64,000 nt of DNA from Rhodospirillales bacterium. Its GTDB lineage: Bacteria; Pseudomonadota; Alphaproteobacteria; Rhodospirillales; Casp-alpha2. The stretch is taken from contig JAEPQO010000001.1 of assembly GCA_017640505.1 (NCBI GenBank), positions 1 to 64,000 of the forward strand, written 5' to 3'. A program made the translations under genes and the position numbers. Below are positions 1 through 7,491 of the stretch, one piece after another (the stretch's first letter is position 1; every line of letters begins with the position of its first letter). The notes below the pieces were generated by a model, which was given only the letters and a program-made list of their open reading frames with translations, was not told the DNA's origin and searched no databases.

Positions 1-669
<669 letters not shown>

Positions 670-957
670 TTAGTCGATCACGCCGAGAATGTCGGATTCC
701 TTCATGATGATGAGGTCTTCACCATCGACTTTGACTTCGGTGCCGGACCATTTGCCGAAAAGGATCTTGTCGCCCTTCTTGACGTCGAGCTTGGTCACCT
801 TGCCGTCATCGGCCTTGTGGCCGGAACCGACGGCGATCACTTTGCCTTCCATCGGTTTTTCCTGGGCGGTATCGGGAATGATGATGCCGCCGGCGGTTTT
901 CTGTTCGGATTCGACACGGCGAACCAGAACACGGTCATGTAAAGGCCGGAATTTCAT
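670..957 (-). CDS. groES: Co-chaperonin GroES
   Basis: This 95-residue protein is the heptameric lid of the GroEL chamber. It begins [16 protein letters not shown] and has the family's mobile loop ([18 protein letters not shown]) at about residues 17-34, then the glycine-rich beta core. An upstream in-frame ATG at 970-972 would add METHS. I chose the ATG at 955-957 because a GGAGA Shine-Dalgarno sits at the right distance and the shorter start matches the family length. It is followed directly by groEL. Confidence 0.97.
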   Translation of the reverse strand: MKFRPLHDRVLVRRVESEQKTAGGIIIPDTAQEKPMEGKVIAVGSGHKADDGKVTKLDVKKGDKILFGKWSGTEVKVDGEDLIIMKESDILGVID

Positions 958-1006
958 GGAATGCGTCTCCATAACGGTTTGAAAAATCTAAAATTTCAGT
1001 GAAGCG

Positions 1007-1033
1007 TTAGCACTCGATACGAGTGAGTGCCAG
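1007..1033 (-). promoter_or_regulatory. CIRCE operator (HrcA binding site)
   Basis: TTAGCACTC (1007-1015), a nine-base spacer, then GAGTGCCAG (1025-1033). The left arm matches the CIRCE consensus exactly and the right arm at seven of nine positions (consensus GAGTGCTAA). It lies just downstream of the predicted -10 box and upstream of groES, the classical place for heat-inducible repression by HrcA. Confidence 0.88.
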
Positions 1034-1034
1034 A

Positions 1035-1063
1035 GGTGTAGAGAACTCACCCCGGGGTGTCAA
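1035..1063 (-). promoter_or_regulatory. groESL promoter, sigma-70-like
   Basis: Read on the minus strand, a perfect TTGACA (-35, 1058-1063) is followed after exactly 17 bases by TACACC (-10, 1035-1040). Transcription would start about six to eight bases further on, inside the CIRCE operator, which fits repression by HrcA. The -35 box lies between two copies of a CCCCGGGGTG-type palindrome. Confidence 0.7.
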
Positions 1064-1072
1064 CCCGGGGTG
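1048..1072. repeat. GC-rich inverted repeat around the groESL -35 box
   Basis: CACCCCGGG (1048-1056) and CCCGGGGTG (1064-1072) can pair as a perfect 9-bp stem with a 7-base loop (GTGTCAA). The loop holds the complement of the -35 hexamer. The first arm is also part of the self-palindrome CACCCCGGGGTG. It could act as a regulator site or as a terminator for the cluster that ends at 1279, but no T tract follows. Confidence 0.5.
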
Positions 1073-1278
1073 CCTGCGGGATTCAGTTAAGAATGTCAAA
1101 AATCAACCAAGGACGCCCGAATACCAGCGATGTCGTCGGCTTAAGGGAGCAAACCAGCTCAACGCCGAAAGGTGCGACAATGTCCGTGTTCAGCCAGCAG
1201 CGGATAACGCATCATTGGCGTACCATTGCCGCCTGAATTTTCTTTGCCATTCGACACGACAGCGCAGTTGCCGCACGG

Positions 1279-2115
1279 CTAGATGCAATTCCCGGAAACA
1301 CGAAACCGGCGTGGCGAGGTAAATTGACCCACCGTAATGCCGGACACACTCACGTCGTCACCGTTCAGCGTATACGTCGCCTGAACATTGCTGCTTGAGT
1401 CCATGTGCCGGCCCGCGCCCGTATGAATGCCACCGAGAATGGCGGCGTCCACGGCGCGCGGAAATATGCGAACGAGCACGCCATCCTGCACGCCGTGACG
1501 GCGACGGATGCGGTCTTTCAATTGGCGCTCGCGCGGCAAGATGGTGTCATCCGCCGAACGCACGAAGCCACTGTATTTGTCGGCGTTGGGCCGCCACAGG
1601 GTGCCGGGCGGGTCTTGATCACGAAACAGCTGTCCTTCTGCCGTCATGACGGCGTGCGCCATACCGAGGCAACGGGTCATCACAAGATAGAGTGCTTCAC
1701 GGTCGTGCACGCTCTTCGGCCAAGCGATGGAGATGCGCGGCCCATCCCCGGCCTCCAATGCCCGAAGCAGCACGCGGCCGCGGGCAATTTCCGCAGGGGC
1801 GGGCGCGGCCGTTTCATTGACGTCAATGGCTTGCGGCGTGGGTGCCGGTGTCGACGGCGCTTTCTCGCGCCGGATCGTGGCCGCCGCCGTGGCCGTATCC
1901 GCCTCGATGACCGGCGCCGGCGTCTGGATCGCCATCGCCGGCGGCGGCGGTAGCTGGACGGCAACGTCCGGCAGTTCAAGCGCCGCTTCGGCGCGCGCGG
2001 CACGGTCGGGCGGGGGCGCCGTCTGGTCGGACGAGGGCCACAAGAGCGCCAAAGCGACAACGGCACTCAGTCCGACAGATGCGATCCCGGTTGCCCGATC
2101 ACGCCGGCGCCTCAT
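1279..2115 (-). CDS. Unrecognised TonB-like envelope protein (single TM, proline-rich)
   Basis: 278 residues. After an Arg-rich start (MRRRRDRATG) comes one membrane span at about residues 9-26. A long Pro/Ala-rich stretch follows (about 30-110, with PPPP, TPAP and APAP runs). The C-terminal domain (about 112-278) ends in a near-terminal Cys. Membrane anchor, extended Pro-rich linker and folded C-terminal domain is the layout of TonB and TolA, but I do not see a canonical TonB C-terminal motif. It is the last gene of the eleven-gene envelope cluster and overlaps the preceding gene by ATGA. The function is unknown; a periplasm-spanning energy transducer is an inference from layout and context. 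Confidence 0.6.
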   Translation of the reverse strand: MRRRRDRATGIASVGLSAVVALALLWPSSDQTAPPPDRAARAEAALELPDVAVQLPPPPAMAIQTPAPVIEADTATAAATIRREKAPSTPAPTPQAIDVNETAAPAPAEIARGRVLLRALEAGDGPRISIAWPKSVHDREALYLVMTRCLGMAHAVMTAEGQLFRDQDPPGTLWRPNADKYSGFVRSADDTILPRERQLKDRIRRRHGVQDGVLVRIFPRAVDAAILGGIHTGAGRHMDSSSNVQATYTLNGDDVSVSGITVGQFTSPRRFRVSGNCI

Positions 2116-2576
2116 TGGCTCATCGCCTCGATCGCGAAAAGCTCCATGTCTTCGGCAATAGTCAAAAGTTCGCTTCGACGATCCGCCGATGAACGCTCTT
2201 CAGCCAGCACGGGCGGAAGCGGACGTGCCCCGTCTGATGGCGGCCGGGGTGTATCCGTCACATCCGGCGCCGGCTTCGGGTCCAGTTTTTCGACCGTGAC
2301 CTCGTCGAGCGGCGGCAACGGCTGTGCCGGTTTTTCATCGGGCACGGCCACCGGGGCGGCAACAGGCGCCGGCGCCGGAACCGCTTGCGCATCTTCAGGC
2401 GCGGGTTGCCGTACGGCCTTGCCGGGTTCGGACGAGACGGTCCGCTCCACCTTGGTGGACGCAGACGCGATGCCTGCCTTGACCTTGTCGAGGGTGCTTT
2501 CGAAGACCGCCGGATCGCCCTTGTAGAGATATACCAGCGCCAGTACGACGGCGACGTTAAAGATCAGGAATCGCAT
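2112..2576 (-). CDS. Unrecognised single-span, Pro-rich periplasmic protein
   Basis: 154 residues. An N-terminal hydrophobic segment (MRFLIFNVAVVLALVYLY) anchors the protein. A short charged helix follows (about 25-45), then a low-complexity Pro/Ala/Val/Asp stretch at about 55-130 (PAPAPVAAPVAVPDEKP and similar). The C-terminus (about 130-154) looks helical and acidic. Its start overlaps the upstream ExbB-like gene by 13 bases and its end overlaps the next gene by ATGA, so the three are almost certainly co-translated. I recognise no family. Confidence 0.6.
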   Translation of the reverse strand: MRFLIFNVAVVLALVYLYKGDPAVFESTLDKVKAGIASASTKVERTVSSEPGKAVRQPAPEDAQAVPAPAPVAAPVAVPDEKPAQPLPPLDEVTVEKLDPKPAPDVTDTPRPPSDGARPLPPVLAEERSSADRRSELLTIAEDMELFAIEAMSQ

Positions 2577-3082
2577 GATTGTGTCCTTTGCATCTGTCGT
2601 TTTTCATGAAAGACGAGCATCACGGAGCGGAGCGCTGCCGAGACCGGCAAGCCGATGACTGTGGTCATGAACGCCAGCGAAAAATGTGCGGTCAGATCGC
2701 GGATCACCGGTTGCACGGTCTCGGGCGTGAGGTCCTGTCCGGCGAGACCGCCGATGCCCAGGCTGATCCCCAAGAGCGTGAATGTCAGCGCCAGCGTCGA
2801 CACGCCCGATGCCGCCTGCAGGCCGGTCTGAAACCAGACCGCTTCGGCCGGATCGCCGGACTTCATCCCGGCGACCCTGACCATCGAAAAGACGGCGAGC
2901 GAAATCAACGCGAGCAGCAAGACGCTGAAACCGACGCCGAGCACATCGAAGGTCCATGACGCAATTTCCGCCGCATCGGCGGCGAACAGCGCCGATGCCC
3001 CAGCGCCCGCGAGGACGATACCGCCCAACACGTAGCTCGCGGTTTGCGAGCCTGCGCTCAGGAGGGTCCGGGTCTCCGCCAT
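2564..3082 (-). CDS. MotA/TolQ/ExbB-type proton channel subunit
   Basis: 172 residues with three membrane spans at about 15-36, 45-68 and 132-152, plus a hydrophobic segment at about 92-112. The region TLALTFTLLGISLGIGGL ... LAFMTTVIGLPVSAALR matches the two channel helices of the MotA/TolQ/ExbB family, including the Thr pair before GLP that lines the ion path. It lacks the large cytoplasmic loop of MotA. Such subunits work with an ExbD/TolR/MotB partner, and an ExbD-like protein is encoded at 5464-5892 in the same operon. It starts one base after the previous stop. The family call is fairly safe; what it energises is unknown. Confidence 0.75.
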   Translation of the reverse strand: MAETRTLLSAGSQTASYVLGGIVLAGAGASALFAADAAEIASWTFDVLGVGFSVLLLALISLAVFSMVRVAGMKSGDPAEAVWFQTGLQAASGVSTLALTFTLLGISLGIGGLAGQDLTPETVQPVIRDLTAHFSLAFMTTVIGLPVSAALRSVMLVFHEKRQMQRTQSCDS

Positions 3083-3083
3083 A

Positions 3084-3473
3084 TCAGCGCAGACCCGGGC
3101 GTGCGCCCATCACGGATTGCGTCGACACACCCAGCTGTGTAAGCCAGTGGTCGAGCGGCGCGCGGTTGTTCTCCGCCGACGCGTGGATGAGGAACGTGAG
3201 GTCGTAGTTCTCGAAAGCGGCGCGCACGTGCGGCGTATTTTTGCCGGTGAGGCTCTCGTCGCGAAGCACCATGCGTTCCAGATCGATCAGGCGCACGCGC
3301 GCAATTGCCGATTTGCTTTGGCGTTCGGCCGGCGTCATGTTCCCGGAAAGCAGCGTTTCCAGCATGATGGCACGCTCGCGTTCCATGTTTTCGAGCGTCC
3401 CGGCGAAAACGGGGGATGCCGCGACGACGGCGAATGCCAGGGCAGCGGCTGTGGTTTTCAAGATGGTTTTCAT
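3084..3473 (-). CDS. Unrecognised small secreted protein
   Basis: 129 residues with a clear Sec signal peptide (MKTILKTTAAALAFAVVAASPVFA, cleaved after about residue 24). The mature part is mostly charged helix (about 25-85: NMERERAIMLETLLSGN, then RLIDLERMVLRDESL), followed by a short C-terminal domain. No motif is recognised. A GGAGAC-type ribosome site precedes the start. It sits between the coiled-coil protein and the ExbB-like channel, so it may be a periplasmic part of the same machine. Confidence 0.6.
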   Translation of the reverse strand: MKTILKTTAAALAFAVVAASPVFAGTLENMERERAIMLETLLSGNMTPAERQSKSAIARVRLIDLERMVLRDESLTGKNTPHVRAAFENYDLTFLIHASAENNRAPLDHWLTQLGVSTQSVMGARPGLR

Positions 3474-3494
3474 GGTTTGCGTCTCCTGTTCTGC

Positions 3495-4358
3495 TTAATT
3501 GGTGATGAAGAAATCGACGGCGGACGTCAGGCGCTGTTCGTCGTCGTCCGCGGCCGCGAACGTTTCGTCCGGTTCGTAGTCTTGTGAAAGCGCGAGCGCA
3601 TCCAGCGACACGAGCTTCGCCATGTAGCCGAGGACCGCGCGTTCCTGATCGACCAGTGCGATCTCGGATTCGTTCTGTGCGATGAGATGACGGAGATATT
3701 CGTCCCGCGTCATCGGCTCACCCATCACTTCCGGTGCCTGGTTCATCGGGTGCGCATTGATCGACGCCGACAGACGTTCGATCGCGGCCAGGTTGTTCGC
3801 ATATTCCTGAGCGTACTTGCTCTCCGCCGCATACGTCGGCTGCAAGAGCGTGCTGTCGACGTTGGCGAGCGTACTTTTGAAACGCGCCCGCGCGGCCTCT
3901 TGATTATTCAAAAGCTCGGCCTGGCCTTTTGAAACGACCGCCTTTTTCGCATTCATTTTTCCGAGCAGCCGCTCATAAAGCCGAACCTTCGTCTCAGCGC
4001 GCGCACGGCGCAGTTCGGTCTGTTCGCGCATCAGCTCGATGTAGTTTTTCTTTTCCGTCAGGAACTGATGCTCGAGGTTGCGGCGGAGTTCGCCGTCCGT
4101 GCCGGCGACCGCTGCCTGCAAGTCGGCAAGCGACTGCTTCTTGAAGCTGACCTTCTCGTCCGTTTCCGTCAGCTTGGCGGCGAGGGCCGATTTTCGGTAG
4201 TCGTTCTCGATCGCTTTCTCCATGTAGCTGCCGGGCAGCTTGATCAGCTTTTCGCTTGCCGCCGGCGACCAACCCTCGGCCGCCGTGGCGTCCGCCGGTG
4301 CCGTGGCCGCGAGCGCGACGCCGAGCACCAACGCAGATGTCAGGGTTCGTACCTTCAT
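3495..4358 (-). CDS. Unrecognised secreted coiled-coil protein
   Basis: 287 residues. A signal peptide covers about residues 1-27 (cleavage near ATAAEG). The mature protein is almost all helix with strong coiled-coil character from about 55 to 245, rich in Glu, Lys, Arg and Gln, including LEHQFLTEKKNYIELMREQ. An ATG three bases upstream is also possible, but AGGAGGG is better spaced from the one used here. The gene lies 9 bases after the preceding lipoprotein gene. It could be a periplasmic scaffold for the cluster's channel and lipoproteins; no family was recognised. Confidence 0.6.
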   Translation of the reverse strand: MKVRTLTSALVLGVALAATAPADATAAEGWSPAASEKLIKLPGSYMEKAIENDYRKSALAAKLTETDEKVSFKKQSLADLQAAVAGTDGELRRNLEHQFLTEKKNYIELMREQTELRRARAETKVRLYERLLGKMNAKKAVVSKGQAELLNNQEAARARFKSTLANVDSTLLQPTYAAESKYAQEYANNLAAIERLSASINAHPMNQAPEVMGEPMTRDEYLRHLIAQNESEIALVDQERAVLGYMAKLVSLDALALSQDYEPDETFAAADDDEQRLTSAVDFFITN

Positions 4359-4367
4359 CATTCCCTC

Positions 4368-4928
4368 CTATTTATTTTTCCAGTGTTGAATACGGCGCAT
4401 TTCGTTCTTCACGTCGCCGCTGACGTTCATGGTCGAGAACGTCCCGAAGCCGACCGTCTCGCGCTGACCGAGCAACAGCTCCGTGGTCTCGATGAACGAG
4501 GAACCGTCGGCGAAGTAGAGATCGCGTTCCGGGAACGTGTTCTTGAAGCCGATCAGGGTCGTTCGTGCGCTCTCGCTGTCGCCGCCCTTCATGTAGTTGA
4601 CGACGGAAAGCGCCGAGAGGCGCATACGCTCATCCACCGAGACGCCACGCGGATCGGTGCCGAGCTGAGTCTCGCACTTCGTCATGACGCGGGCGCTGGT
4701 GATATAGGCGCCCGACGAGTCCCGCGTCCGTGCCTTGGCATCGAGCGCGAGGGCTTCTTCCTTGCAGGTGTGGAACGCCTCGATCCGCATTACTTCATCG
4801 AAGCGGTCTTTGCGGAACGACATATCGGTTTCCGGCGTCGTACCAGTCGTCTGACAGGCGGAAAGGACAAGTAGTCCCAGGCCTGCAATCGCGCCACGGC
4901 GCATGGTTTTTTGGGTATGGTATTTCAT
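4368..4928 (-). CDS. Unrecognised lipoprotein
   Basis: 186 residues. MKYHTQKTMRRGAIAGLGLL leads to the lipobox LSAC, with the acylated Cys at residue 25. The rest is a soluble, mostly helical domain with two further Cys (in HTCKEEA and TKCETQ) that could form a disulfide. An upstream ATG at 4956-4958 is in frame, but AAGGAGAC sits correctly before the ATG at 4926-4928 and only that start yields a proper lipoprotein signal. It follows the transglycosylase gene in the operon. Confidence 0.65.
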   Translation of the reverse strand: MKYHTQKTMRRGAIAGLGLLVLSACQTTGTTPETDMSFRKDRFDEVMRIEAFHTCKEEALALDAKARTRDSSGAYITSARVMTKCETQLGTDPRGVSVDERMRLSALSVVNYMKGGDSESARTTLIGFKNTFPERDLYFADGSSFIETTELLLGQRETVGFGTFSTMNVSGDVKNEMRRIQHWKNK

Positions 4929-4957
4929 TTCAAGTCTCCTTTCGTGTTGGCGGGCCA

Positions 4958-5467
4958 TCAGATTTCGCCTTTGCTCAAGGCCCGGCGGTAGTGGGTGCGC
5001 AGGTACATGACCTTCTGCACATACGGGCGTGTGGCGGGAATAATCCGGGGCCGGCTTGGGTGGCCGACGGCAGACCCGCCGTTGTAATAAGAAAGCGCGT
5101 ACTCGACGCGGCCGCCGTAGCGGTTGATCAATTGCCTAAGAAAATGGAGCCCGACGCGGACGTTGGTTCGGGCATCCCAAAGCGCATCGGCGGGGAGGTT
5201 GTACTCGCCGCGCGCCGTCGCCGGCATGATCTGCATGACGCCGCGCGCCCCTTTGTGGCTAAGCGCACGCGGATTGAAGTTCGACTCGGCATGCGCGACC
5301 GCGAGCGCCAGCGGCACCGACACCCCGAGGTCGACCGCTTCGCGGAGAACCAGAACCTTGATCCGTTGGCGCCCGTGACTGGCGTGGCGGTACGACGCCT
5401 CTGCCGCGGGCGTCACGCACCCGGTAACGAGGGCCGATAAACCCAGAACGAATAAACGACGGTTCAT
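4958..5467 (-). CDS. Lipoprotein lytic transglycosylase, SLT domain
   Basis: 169 residues. The lipobox LVTGC puts the lipidated Cys at residue 17. An SLT/goose-lysozyme-like domain follows, with the catalytic Glu at residue 61 in AVAHAESNFNPRALS. Other domain motifs are GVMQIMPATA, NVRVGLHFLRQLINRYGG and ALSYYNGG. Such enzymes cut the glycan strand between MurNAc and GlcNAc, forming 1,6-anhydro ends, often to make room for an envelope machine. The start overlaps the end of the ExbD-like gene by ATGA. It is shorter than MltC or Slt70 and lacks their extra domains. Confidence 0.88.
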   Translation of the reverse strand: MNRRLFVLGLSALVTGCVTPAAEASYRHASHGRQRIKVLVLREAVDLGVSVPLALAVAHAESNFNPRALSHKGARGVMQIMPATARGEYNLPADALWDARTNVRVGLHFLRQLINRYGGRVEYALSYYNGGSAVGHPSRPRIIPATRPYVQKVMYLRTHYRRALSKGEI

Positions 5468-5892
5468 CTCTCACCTCCCGCCGGCGTCTGAAGGCGTGCC
5501 TGCCAGGCCGCATCCAGTTCGGTGATCATGAGATCCGCGGCACCGATCCGCCCCCGGAGCGACATAACCTCGGCCAGGGGCAGCGACGGATCGACGGCAA
5601 GGAATACGCGGCCCGGGTGCGCGGCAATATCGGCAGGCGCGATATCGGCCATATCCGGCGTCATCAGCTGGTCGCCGTGCGCAATCACGATCAAATCGTC
5701 GGCTGATTGCGTCACTGAACCTGCCTGGTTCCGGGCTTCGGCCGTGACCTCGACGGTCGGCACAGAGGCCTCCGCGGCAGCCATGCTTCGGCTGTCGAAG
5801 GAAATCAGCGTCAGCACCATGATCGAGAAGAACCCCATCGCGAGCGCGAGCGCGATTTCGGTCATGGCGTTTTCGGAGGTGGGCATCTGCAT
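5464..5892 (-). CDS. ExbD/TolR-like single-span protein
   Basis: 142 residues. A short cytoplasmic N-terminus (MQMPTSENAM) is followed by one span at about 12-32 and a periplasmic domain. Its segment RVFLAVDPSLPLAEVMSLRG plus the following AADLMI strand resembles the ExbD/TolR fold, in which a D-x-x-x-x-x-x-V helix precedes a buried strand. Canonical ExbD and TolR have an Asp in the span; here Glu12 at the membrane edge is the only acidic candidate. GAGGAG precedes the start. Together with the ExbB-like gene at 2564-3082 it would form an ion-driven stator, but five genes separate the two. Confidence 0.55.
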   Translation of the reverse strand: MQMPTSENAMTEIALALAMGFFSIMVLTLISFDSRSMAAAEASVPTVEVTAEARNQAGSVTQSADDLIVIAHGDQLMTPDMADIAPADIAAHPGRVFLAVDPSLPLAEVMSLRGRIGAADLMITELDAAWQARLQTPAGGER

Positions 5893-5915
5893 CGTTCGGG
5901 CTCCTCGGTTCGAAG

Positions 5916-6734
5916 TCAGTAAAAGACGACGCGCGTATCGCGGCGCAGGTTTTCGACGGTTTGACGGGTCATGCGGCCATTGACCGGCAGTGCCGAATTC
6001 CGCTGATAGTCGGAAAGCGCCTGGCGGGTTTCCGGTGACATCACGCCGTCGACAGGCCCCGGGTCATAACCTTTCTCGGCGAGCAGACGTTCCGCCTCCT
6101 CGACGGTCGGACGGTACCGGCCGGTGACCGATTTCGAGACCACCTGAGCCGGCGGCAGGACGCCGCGCCCGTTGTCGGCAAAGAGCGGCGGGATTTGCGG
6201 GCCGAGCGCAACAGCCCCGGTACTCGCCAGCAATTCGCCGCTTTCGATGCTGACGGCGTCGTAAGATAACGTTTCGACACCGCCATCCGTGCGAACGGTA
6301 CCGTGCACGAGGATGTCCGCCTGCGCGTTCGCCCGCAGCGCGCGGATCCGCGCGGCCTGTTCATCCGCGGGCAGATTCTGCGCCTGGATGGCCGCGATCA
6401 CGTTGCCGAGCGATCCGAGCGCGATGAACTTGAAGCGGCCCTTGGACTCGTTGCGCAGCGCCGACAGCATTTTGCGTGTGTGAAGCGGCGCGCCGTCTTC
6501 CGCCCCCGTGGCATCGCTCTCGACCGATGTGCGGATGGCGATGCTTGGCACACCGTAACCGCTGCTCGCGGGGAACCGGTCGACCGGCACCGCCTCGAGC
6601 TCGCGCATGACCTCCCGGGCGAGGGTCCGATACGCGGGGGCGTCGGCGGCCTGTGCCTGCGCCGAAAGAACCAGCGCCGCGCAGAGACCGATGAACGTCA
6701 CCAGAAGCGCCAGCGTGATGGAAAGCGGGCGCAT
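5916..6734 (-). CDS. Secreted protein with peptidoglycan-binding domain
   Basis: 272 residues. A signal peptide ends at about 30 (AQAQAA). The middle domain (about 33-185) is reminiscent of CsgG/LpoB/FlgO-type outer-membrane accessory domains, including ADILVHGTVRTDGG and a SIESGELLASTGAV strand pair; this is a tentative resemblance. The C-terminal domain (about 209-265) is a PG_binding_1 fold: TVEEAERLLAEKGYDPGPVDG, then SPETRQALSDYQRNSALPVNG. It likely ties the cluster's machinery to the cell wall. Its start overlaps the end of the glycine-zipper gene (ATGA). Confidence 0.72.
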   Translation of the reverse strand: MRPLSITLALLVTFIGLCAALVLSAQAQAADAPAYRTLAREVMRELEAVPVDRFPASSGYGVPSIAIRTSVESDATGAEDGAPLHTRKMLSALRNESKGRFKFIALGSLGNVIAAIQAQNLPADEQAARIRALRANAQADILVHGTVRTDGGVETLSYDAVSIESGELLASTGAVALGPQIPPLFADNGRGVLPPAQVVSKSVTGRYRPTVEEAERLLAEKGYDPGPVDGVMSPETRQALSDYQRNSALPVNGRMTRQTVENLRRDTRVVFY

Positions 6735-7459
6735 CAGCCGCGCTCCCAGTCAACGCCGGCATTGTGGGTTGCGACGGGTTTCCAGGACCCGTCCGGCATG
6801 CGGCACGCGGTGCCTTTGGCTTCCTGCTCGTAGCCGCCGATGAACACCCACGTGGTGTATTCGCGGCACGGCTGGCCGGCGCCGGTCGAATACGTCGCCG
6901 TCGGCGTCACGTTATAGGTCGCGCCACTGTTCGGGTTCGACCAGGTAATGGTCTGGCCGGTGCGGGCACGCTCCAGCGCCTTCTGCGTTTGCGCCTCATC
7001 CGCGGCATCCATCGATTTGCCGATTTCGCCGCCAAGAATGAAGCCCAGCAAACCGCCACCGATGACGGCAGCCGCCTTGCCCTTGCCCTTGCCGACCTGG
7101 GTGCCGACGACGGCGCCCAGGATGGTCCCGATCAAACGGCCGCCCGTGGCATTGTCCATGGCAACATGTGTGTCGTCATCGCGGTACACGCGGTGATGCG
7201 TCACGGTCCGGTGCGTGACATGGCGGTGGTGTTTCCAGTGCCCTTTGCCCGGGTGGCCGTGATGTTTCCAATGCCCTTTGCCCGGATGACCGCGATGGTG
7301 CTTCGCGCCCTTCCAATGGCGCTCCTTCTTCCAGTGCGGGCCGTCGGCGGCGGCGAGCGTCGGCTGGGCCACAAGACCGAAGCCGAAGACGCCGATGAAA
7401 AGCGCCGTCAGGATTCCCTTCCAGGGACGGTCCGGTTTTTGGTTTTGGGTCGCGTTCAT
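6734..7459 (-). CDS. Glycine-zipper envelope protein with His-rich repeats
   Basis: 241 residues. A signal sequence (about 14-37) is followed by a Lys/His/Gly-rich region (about 41-90) with two copies of GHPGKGHWKHH. A glycine-zipper double helix at about 107-147 includes IGTILGAVVGTQVGKG and GGGLLGFILGGEIG, and the C-terminal domain has two Cys (GQPCRE and GTACRM). The last two parts resemble the 17-kDa surface antigen/SlyB/RcnB-associated outer-membrane proteins. An upstream start at 7579 was rejected because GGAGACGAACA precedes the ATG used. The His-rich part could bind metal or protons. Confidence 0.7.
   Translation of the reverse strand: MNATQNQKPDRPWKGILTALFIGVFGFGLVAQPTLAAADGPHWKKERHWKGAKHHRGHPGKGHWKHHGHPGKGHWKHHRHVTHRTVTHHRVYRDDDTHVAMDNATGGRLIGTILGAVVGTQVGKGKGKAAAVIGGGLLGFILGGEIGKSMDAADEAQTQKALERARTGQTITWSNPNSGATYNVTPTATYSTGAGQPCREYTTWVFIGGYEQEAKGTACRMPDGSWKPVATHNAGVDWERG
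7231..7296 (-). repeat. Tandem 33-bp repeat encoding GHPGKGHWKHH
   Basis: Two adjacent 33-bp units (7231-7263 and 7264-7296) differ at only a few positions and encode two 11-residue copies in the His-rich part of the glycine-zipper protein. Copy number could vary between strains by slippage without breaking the frame. Confidence 0.75.
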
Positions 7460-7491
7460 TGTTCGTCTCCTATTGCCTTGATTGCGTCCGG

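Noticed and set aside
1023..1322. 99-residue ORF in the groESL upstream region
   Set aside because: It covers the promoter and CIRCE operator, and has no recognisable features.
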